The position numbers were made by a program, and so were the translations under genes. From contig JACCYX010000068.1 in assembly GCA_013696265.1 (NCBI GenBank), positions 1 to 17,271 on the forward strand: a DNA stretch of 17,271 bases, in the 5' to 3' direction. Shown here in pieces: positions 14,325 through 17,271 of the stretch. Position 1 is the first letter of the stretch; each line of letters opens with the position of its first letter. The notes below the pieces were generated by a model, which searched no databases, was not told the origin of the DNA, and saw nothing but the letters and a program-made list of their open reading frames with translations. This DNA comes from Chloroflexia bacterium (GTDB lineage: Bacteria > Chloroflexota > Chloroflexia > Thermomicrobiales > UBA6265).

Positions 14325-14990
14325 TCAGGAAGCGTAGACCGGGGGGTCGATCACGATTTCGTTGCGTTCGGGAGCGATCTCGAGGACGAACCGGGGGTGG
14401 TTCGGGACGAGGATGTCGGGGCCGCTCTCCGGCTTGATCGTCAGCACGTCGTGAGCGCCGGTTTCGAGGATGTCGGTGACGGTGCCGATCGGTTCGCCGC
14501 CGCTGGTGACGGCGGCGAGGCCGATCAACTGGAAGAGGAAATACTCACCCTCTTCGAGCGGTTTGGCGTCCGAACCAGCGATCCGGACCTTGAGTCCCCC
14601 GAGGAGCTTGCCCTGCTCTGGCGATGACACACCCTCCAATTGGATCAATGCCTGGTCGCCGTGGAACCGCACCCCGAGCAGGTTCGTCGGCTCGTCGCTC
14701 GCGCCCAGGAAGACCTGGCTGATCGTCGAGAGGTGTTCGGGGTGATCGGTGAGGAGCTTGAGCTTGAGTTCGCCCTGGACACCATGCGTGCCGCCGATCA
14801 CGCCGACCGTCAGCTTGATGCGGTCGAGAGTCGCGTCGGGGTCGGGACCCGCGGTGTCGATCAGGGACCTGGATTTGGTCCGGGCCGGCTTCTGACGGGG
14901 GGTTGCCTGGCGGGGACGAGAATCGCCGGTTGACGATGCTTGGTTGTCAACCGGCGCGCTGGATTCGTTGCTGGATGTTTCGGAGGCCAT
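14325..14990 (-). CDS. rimM: Ribosome maturation factor RimM
   Basis: A 221-residue cytoplasmic factor for late assembly of the 30S subunit, where RimM acts on the head region with protein S19. Residues 1-55 are a Ser/Pro/Arg-rich disordered extension. The RimM N-terminal barrel spans about 58-138 (LTVGVIGGTHGVQGELK, LLTDHPEHL) and the PRC barrel about 145-219 (EGEYFLFQLIGLAAVTSGG, PIGTVTDILETGAHDVL, ILVPNHPRFV, VIDPPV). ATG 14990 is used since further upstream the frame runs into the repeat at 15026-15075. Gene order rpsP-khpA-rimM is the classic one, but trmD and rplS, which often follow, are absent: the next gene is convergent. The upstream hairpin repeat may uncouple rimM from khpA. Confidence 0.93.
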   Translation of the reverse strand: MASETSSNESSAPVDNQASSTGDSRPRQATPRQKPARTKSRSLIDTAGPDPDATLDRIKLTVGVIGGTHGVQGELKLKLLTDHPEHLSTISQVFLGASDEPTNLLGVRFHGDQALIQLEGVSSPEQGKLLGGLKVRIAGSDAKPLEEGEYFLFQLIGLAAVTSGGEPIGTVTDILETGAHDVLTIKPESGPDILVPNHPRFVLEIAPERNEIVIDPPVYAS

Positions 14991-15025
14991 TGGTGTGCTT
15001 TCGATGCGAACGCAACGAGTGCTGT

Positions 15026-15075
15026 TAGGGGAAGCCCCGCGTGCCCGGTGGTGAGGCCACACGGGGCCTCCCCTA
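15026..15075. repeat. Short palindromic repeat between khpA and rimM
   Basis: Arms of 18 bases (15026-15043 and 15058-15075) pair at 16 of 18 positions around a 14-base loop. The ends read TTAGGGGAAGCCCCGCG and GGGGCCTCCCCTAC, so this is a compact member of the GTAGGGG...CCCCTAC family. It lies inside an operon, after the khpA stop and before rimM. Confidence 0.72.
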
Positions 15076-15105
15076 CCAGAATCCGGTTTCCATGAAGAAT
15101 CCGGG

Positions 15106-15474
15106 CTAGCTCTCGATGTCGAGGCTGACGCGCAGGTGATACTTCGAGCCCGCGATCAGCAGCACGGTCCGGATCGCCTTGGCGATCCGCCCGCCCCTGC
15201 CAATCACCTTCCCGAGTTCGCCTTCCGGGAGCCGCATCTGGATATGCACCGAAGGTCCGCGCCGGCTGACATCGATTTCGACGGTTTCCGGCTCGTCGAC
15301 GAGACTGTTGACCAGATAGGTGACGAGTTCGCGAAGCGACTCGGTGGCCTCTTCGGACGCCTCGGCGCCGGAATCCTGGTCGCCGTTGAGGGCGGCGGAA
15401 TCGGTTTCCACCGCATCTGGCGTTTCACCGGCGTCCGGCTGGTTCGCTAGAACCTCGTCTCGTTCGTCGGTCAT
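15106..15474 (-). CDS. khpA: KH-domain RNA-binding protein KhpA (YlqC family) with acidic N-terminal extension
   Basis: A 122-residue RNA-binding protein. The C-terminal ~77 residues are a single KH domain: LRELVTYLVNSLVDEPETV, then VHIQMRLPEGELGKVIGRGG with the GxxG loop at 92-95, then RIAKAIRTVLLIAG. The first ~45 residues are acidic and disordered-looking (ETPDAVETDSAALNGDQD), an addition to the usual 75-80 residue protein. KhpA acts with KhpB in RNA binding linked to cell size and envelope control in Firmicutes; a role in 30S maturation is suggested by its usual place between rpsP and rimM, as here. The gene begins three bases after the rpsP stop, so the two are translated together. Confidence 0.93.
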   Translation of the reverse strand: MTDERDEVLANQPDAGETPDAVETDSAALNGDQDSGAEASEEATESLRELVTYLVNSLVDEPETVEIDVSRRGPSVHIQMRLPEGELGKVIGRGGRIAKAIRTVLLIAGSKYHLRVSLDIES

Positions 15475-15477
15475 ACG

Positions 15478-15759
15478 CTAGGAAGCGTCCGTCGTCGCGG
15501 CTTCCGCGGCCGGTGCGGCGGCGATCACACCGGCACGCTTGAGCAGGCCCGCGACCGTCTCCGTCGGCTGGGCGCCCACGCTGAGCCAATGCTTCGCTCG
15601 ATCTTCGTTGACCTTGACCGTGGCGGGCTCGGTCAGCGGGTCGTAGTGACCGATGATTTCGATGAAGCGACCATCGCGGGGCGAACTGTGCTCGGCCACG
15701 ACGATACGGTAGCTGGGGCGCTTCTTGGCGCCAGTGCGGCGAAGACGCAGTTTAAGCAC
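15478..15759 (-). CDS. rpsP: 30S ribosomal protein S16
   Basis: A 93-residue ribosomal protein of the small subunit, binding 16S rRNA in the body of the 30S. The start LKLRLRRTGAKKRPSYRIVV, then SSPRDGRFIEIIGHYDP and RAKHWLSVGAQPTETV are diagnostic. The C-terminal tail is Ala/Thr-rich (AAAPAAEAATTDAS), as in many high-GC bacteria. The start is GTG 15759, with AGGAG (15766-15770) six bases upstream. First gene of the rpsP-khpA-rimM group, with a long leader (see 15760-16128). Confidence 0.97.
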   Translation of the reverse strand: MLKLRLRRTGAKKRPSYRIVVAEHSSPRDGRFIEIIGHYDPLTEPATVKVNEDRAKHWLSVGAQPTETVAGLLKRAGVIAAAPAAEAATTDAS

Positions 15760-16128
15760 TTAATACTCCTGGGACGGGTTTCGAGCTGACGTTGAACCAG
15801 CTGATCCCCACGACATGAATGAGCAAGGTTGGAACGCTTCCGGAATTGACCGTGGCGGTGGCGTTGAAGAGCCAACCCTCACGATTGGAGCAGACAGCTT
15901 ACGACAAACGGGTTGCACTACGACCCATTCTGGTCATCCGCAAATCGACCACGATCACCCCGCTACCTGAGGCGCGATCGATCGCAACAATCCGTATTCC
16001 GGTGCCGCACGGGTGACGCAAGGCCACCATTTCGCATGCATGCGACAGAGACCGCCTGAGGCGACCGCGAATCGACACTATAGCACACGACCGTTAACGG
16101 GACCAAAATGCCCGCTAACCGGCGCTGA
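15760..16128 (-). promoter_or_regulatory. Long leader region of the rpsP operon with two perfect palindromes
   Basis: A 369-base stretch without a convincing gene. If transcription starts near 16070 (see promoter at 16077-16106) the rpsP mRNA has an untranslated leader of about 310 bases. It contains two perfect 12-bp palindromes, GCGATCGATCGC (15974-15985) and CGCATGCATGCG (16033-16044). A repeated CCTGAGGCG occurs at 15966-15974 and 16055-16063. No known RNA family was recognised. Confidence 0.4.
16077..16106 (-). promoter_or_regulatory. Candidate sigma-70-type promoter of the rpsP operon
   Basis: On the minus strand TTGGTC (16106-16101) and TATAGT (16082-16077) are separated by 18 bases, a fair match to a housekeeping promoter. 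It lies just past the stop codon of the small peptide gene and points toward rpsP. Confidence 0.5.
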
Positions 16129-16359
16129 TCAGGATTGGGCTGTTCGGGTGGAAGGCGGGAGGGTCTTGGAGGTCGGTGGTGCGTCGCAGTGCTGCTGGCC
16201 GCAGCAGACGCCGACCACGGCGTTGGTGAGATCTGCGGAGAAGCCGAGCCTCCGGGCACGGTTGACGATTTGCGCCGGATCCTGGCGATCAACAAGGGCT
16301 TCCGCGACAACGAGGCTTGGCCGCGGCGCGGGGACAGCAGAGTTCGAGGACATAGTCAT
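16129..16359 (-). CDS. Small Cys-containing peptide of unknown function
   Basis: Not recognised. A 76-residue product: a Ser/Pro-rich start (MTMSSNSAVPAPRPS), a probably helical middle (about 16-50, LVVAEALVDRQDPAQIVNRA then RRLGFSADLTNAVVG), a cysteine cluster VCCGQQHC (C52, C53, C58) and a Pro/Thr/Ser-rich tail. Third codon positions are mostly G or C, as in real genes here. AAAGGA lies about ten bases before ATG 16359; an upstream ATG at 16386 would add nine residues. The shape (helical leader, then a short Cys-rich segment) recalls precursor peptides of modified natural products, loosely Nif11-like, but no modifying enzyme is nearby. It could also be a small metal-binding protein. Moderate confidence that it is a gene, none on function. 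Confidence 0.5.
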   Translation of the reverse strand: MTMSSNSAVPAPRPSLVVAEALVDRQDPAQIVNRARRLGFSADLTNAVVGVCCGQQHCDAPPTSKTLPPSTRTAQS

Positions 16360-16564
16360 TCTGAACACGATCCTTTCATGGTACATCGGTGGACGAATCG
16401 GGATCGCCGCCAGCCAACGGCAAACACCTCTTCCGAAAACACGTGTGATGGCAACCCTTTACCTCATCAACACGGTTCATTAACAACCATCTTAGCGACG
16501 TTAACCGCCTTTCGCAACCCTTTGCGACGACGTTTCGTTGGACTACGTGTACGTACACATTGTA
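16360..16564. promoter_or_regulatory. AT-richer gap between glpD and the small peptide gene
   Basis: About 205 bases without a gene. Just after the glpD stop lies a perfect 12-bp palindrome GTGTACGTACAC (16547-16558). A smaller inverted repeat CGCAA-ccct-TTGCG is seen near 16513-16526. The region probably contains the promoter of the small peptide gene, but no clear -35/-10 pair was found and no T-run marks a glpD terminator. Confidence 0.35.
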
Positions 16565-17271
16565 CTAACTGGCCGTGGCCGCCTCGTGCCTGACATTGGG
16601 TGCATGATCCTCCACGGGTATTTTAGAATCGGCGGGTTCAAGCGCTCTTGGCAGGAATCGCGTCATGTATGTCCTGTGCGCGGCAAGCTCGCGCGCAATT
16701 CGCGCATCGTCCCAGCCCAGCCCCTGGCTCACCGCCCTGGCCACGCCGTCGAGGGCGCCGAAGCCGGCGTCGGCGGCGTAGCCGATCATGGTTCGGCGCA
16801 TGATGGCGTCGGTCAGGGTGGCGGCCCGCTCGTCGGTGAAGCTGAAGACGATCGCGGCGGCGATCAGGCCCGTGGCCGGGCCGACGACCTCGCGGAGCGA
16901 TGCCTCCCGTTCCGCCAGGGCGACGATGGCGCTCGCCCGCGATCCGTAAATGGACACGAGGTACGATGCCGATCTTTCGCTCAGCCAATCGGGCCGAGAC
17001 CGATGGAAATCCCTGGCGAAGGCCCCGAGCGATTCGGGTGCGCCCGGCAGGCGCGCCGTTCCCGTCGTCGAGCCGGGGAGATTCACGCCGAGCAATTCCC
17101 CTACCTTGTCGACGGCCTGTTCGCCCAGGTTGCGGTAGGTCGTCAGCTTGCCGCCGACGATCGAGAGCAGCCCGTACACCTTGGGGGCATGGTCGTGAAC
17201 GATGTGGCGGCGGGTGATGGCGCTCTCCGAACCTCCCCGTTGGTGGGGAAGCGGCCGCAGGCCCGCGTAGG
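16565..17271 (-). CDS. glpD: Glycerol-3-phosphate dehydrogenase, FAD-dependent (C-terminal part)
   Basis: The last ~235 residues of a membrane-associated flavoenzyme that oxidises sn-glycerol 3-phosphate to dihydroxyacetone phosphate and passes electrons to quinone. The frame is open to the window edge, so the N-terminal FAD-binding part lies outside. The fragment starts YAGLRPLPHQ, followed by RRHIVHDHAPKVYGLLSIVG and GGKLTTYRNLGEQAVDKV, hallmark strings of GlpD near the substrate and FAD site. The rest is the helical C-terminal domain (RPDWLSERSASYLVSIYG, FTDERAATLTDAIMRRTMIG, GLGWDDARIARELAAH) typical of the DAO_C region. It ends with a short charged tail. Nothing in view shows its operon partners. 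Confidence 0.93.
   Translation of the reverse strand, partial: YAGLRPLPHQRGGSESAITRRHIVHDHAPKVYGLLSIVGGKLTTYRNLGEQAVDKVGELLGVNLPGSTTGTARLPGAPESLGAFARDFHRSRPDWLSERSASYLVSIYGSRASAIVALAEREASLREVVGPATGLIAAAIVFSFTDERAATLTDAIMRRTMIGYAADAGFGALDGVARAVSQGLGWDDARIARELAAHRTYMTRFLPRALEPADSKIPVEDHAPNVRHEAATAS

Noticed and set aside
16135..16593. 152-codon plus-strand open frame opposite the small peptide gene and the end of glpD
   Set aside because: It runs into the glpD coding end on the other strand, has low-complexity Arg/Gly-rich translation and no convincing ribosome site.
1..17271. tRNA or rRNA genes
   Set aside because: No T-arm consensus in a cloverleaf context and no rRNA core sequence was seen in the intergenic regions on either strand.

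Overview
The window is a high-GC bacterial chromosome segment, roughly 60-65% GC outside a few AT-richer gaps. The gene content (CUT1 sugar ABC importer, rpsP-khpA-rimM, glpD), the secreted proteins with Ala-Thr-Pro tails, and the many short GTAGGG...CCCTAC palindromic repeats suggest a Thermomicrobia-like member of the Chloroflexota. This placement is inferred from style and memory; no marker-gene comparison was possible. No tRNA, rRNA, CRISPR array, transposase or phage gene was seen.

Layout. (1) 1-4476, plus strand: the end of a sugar ABC permease, its ATPase, a HpcH/HpaI-type 2-oxo-3-deoxy acid aldolase and a D-2-hydroxyacid dehydrogenase. Together they look like an uptake and catabolic set for a sugar or sugar acid. 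(2) 4662-7672, plus strand: two tandem paralogues of a membrane-anchored putative glycoside hydrolase (DUF4015-like barrel) with an N-terminal carboxypeptidase-regulatory-like domain. (3) 12837 down to 7864, minus strand: a cobalamin-riboswitch-controlled operon encoding a secreted alpha-toroid protein, an anchored DUF4430/SCO2322-like protein, an EcfT-type permease and a fused double EcfA ATPase. (4) 12906-14125, plus strand: a TauE/SafE (TSUP) exporter and its usual DUF1634 partner. (5) 15759 down to 14325, minus strand: rpsP, khpA and rimM. (6) 16359-16129, minus strand: an unrecognised small Cys-containing peptide gene. (7) 17271-16565, minus strand: the C-terminal part of GlpD.

The most interesting system is region 3. 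The leader carries a recognisable cobalamin riboswitch core and B12 box, then an intrinsic terminator about 20 nt before the first start codon, so the operon is very probably a B12 (corrinoid) importer shut off by B12. Its first two products, an alpha/alpha toroid and a DUF4430-like domain, match in separate genes the two domains of animal intrinsic factor and transcobalamin. No S-component is encoded beside the ECF energising module, and EcfT has extra C-terminal membrane segments.

The second theme is intergenic palindromes. At least five elements begin GTAGGG (one a degenerate TTAGGG) and end CCCTAC. They sit between convergent genes, inside operons and in leaders. A second family, GTCATTCCGAG...CTCGGAATGAC, also occurs, and part of it is found inside a nested composite element at 3044-3421.
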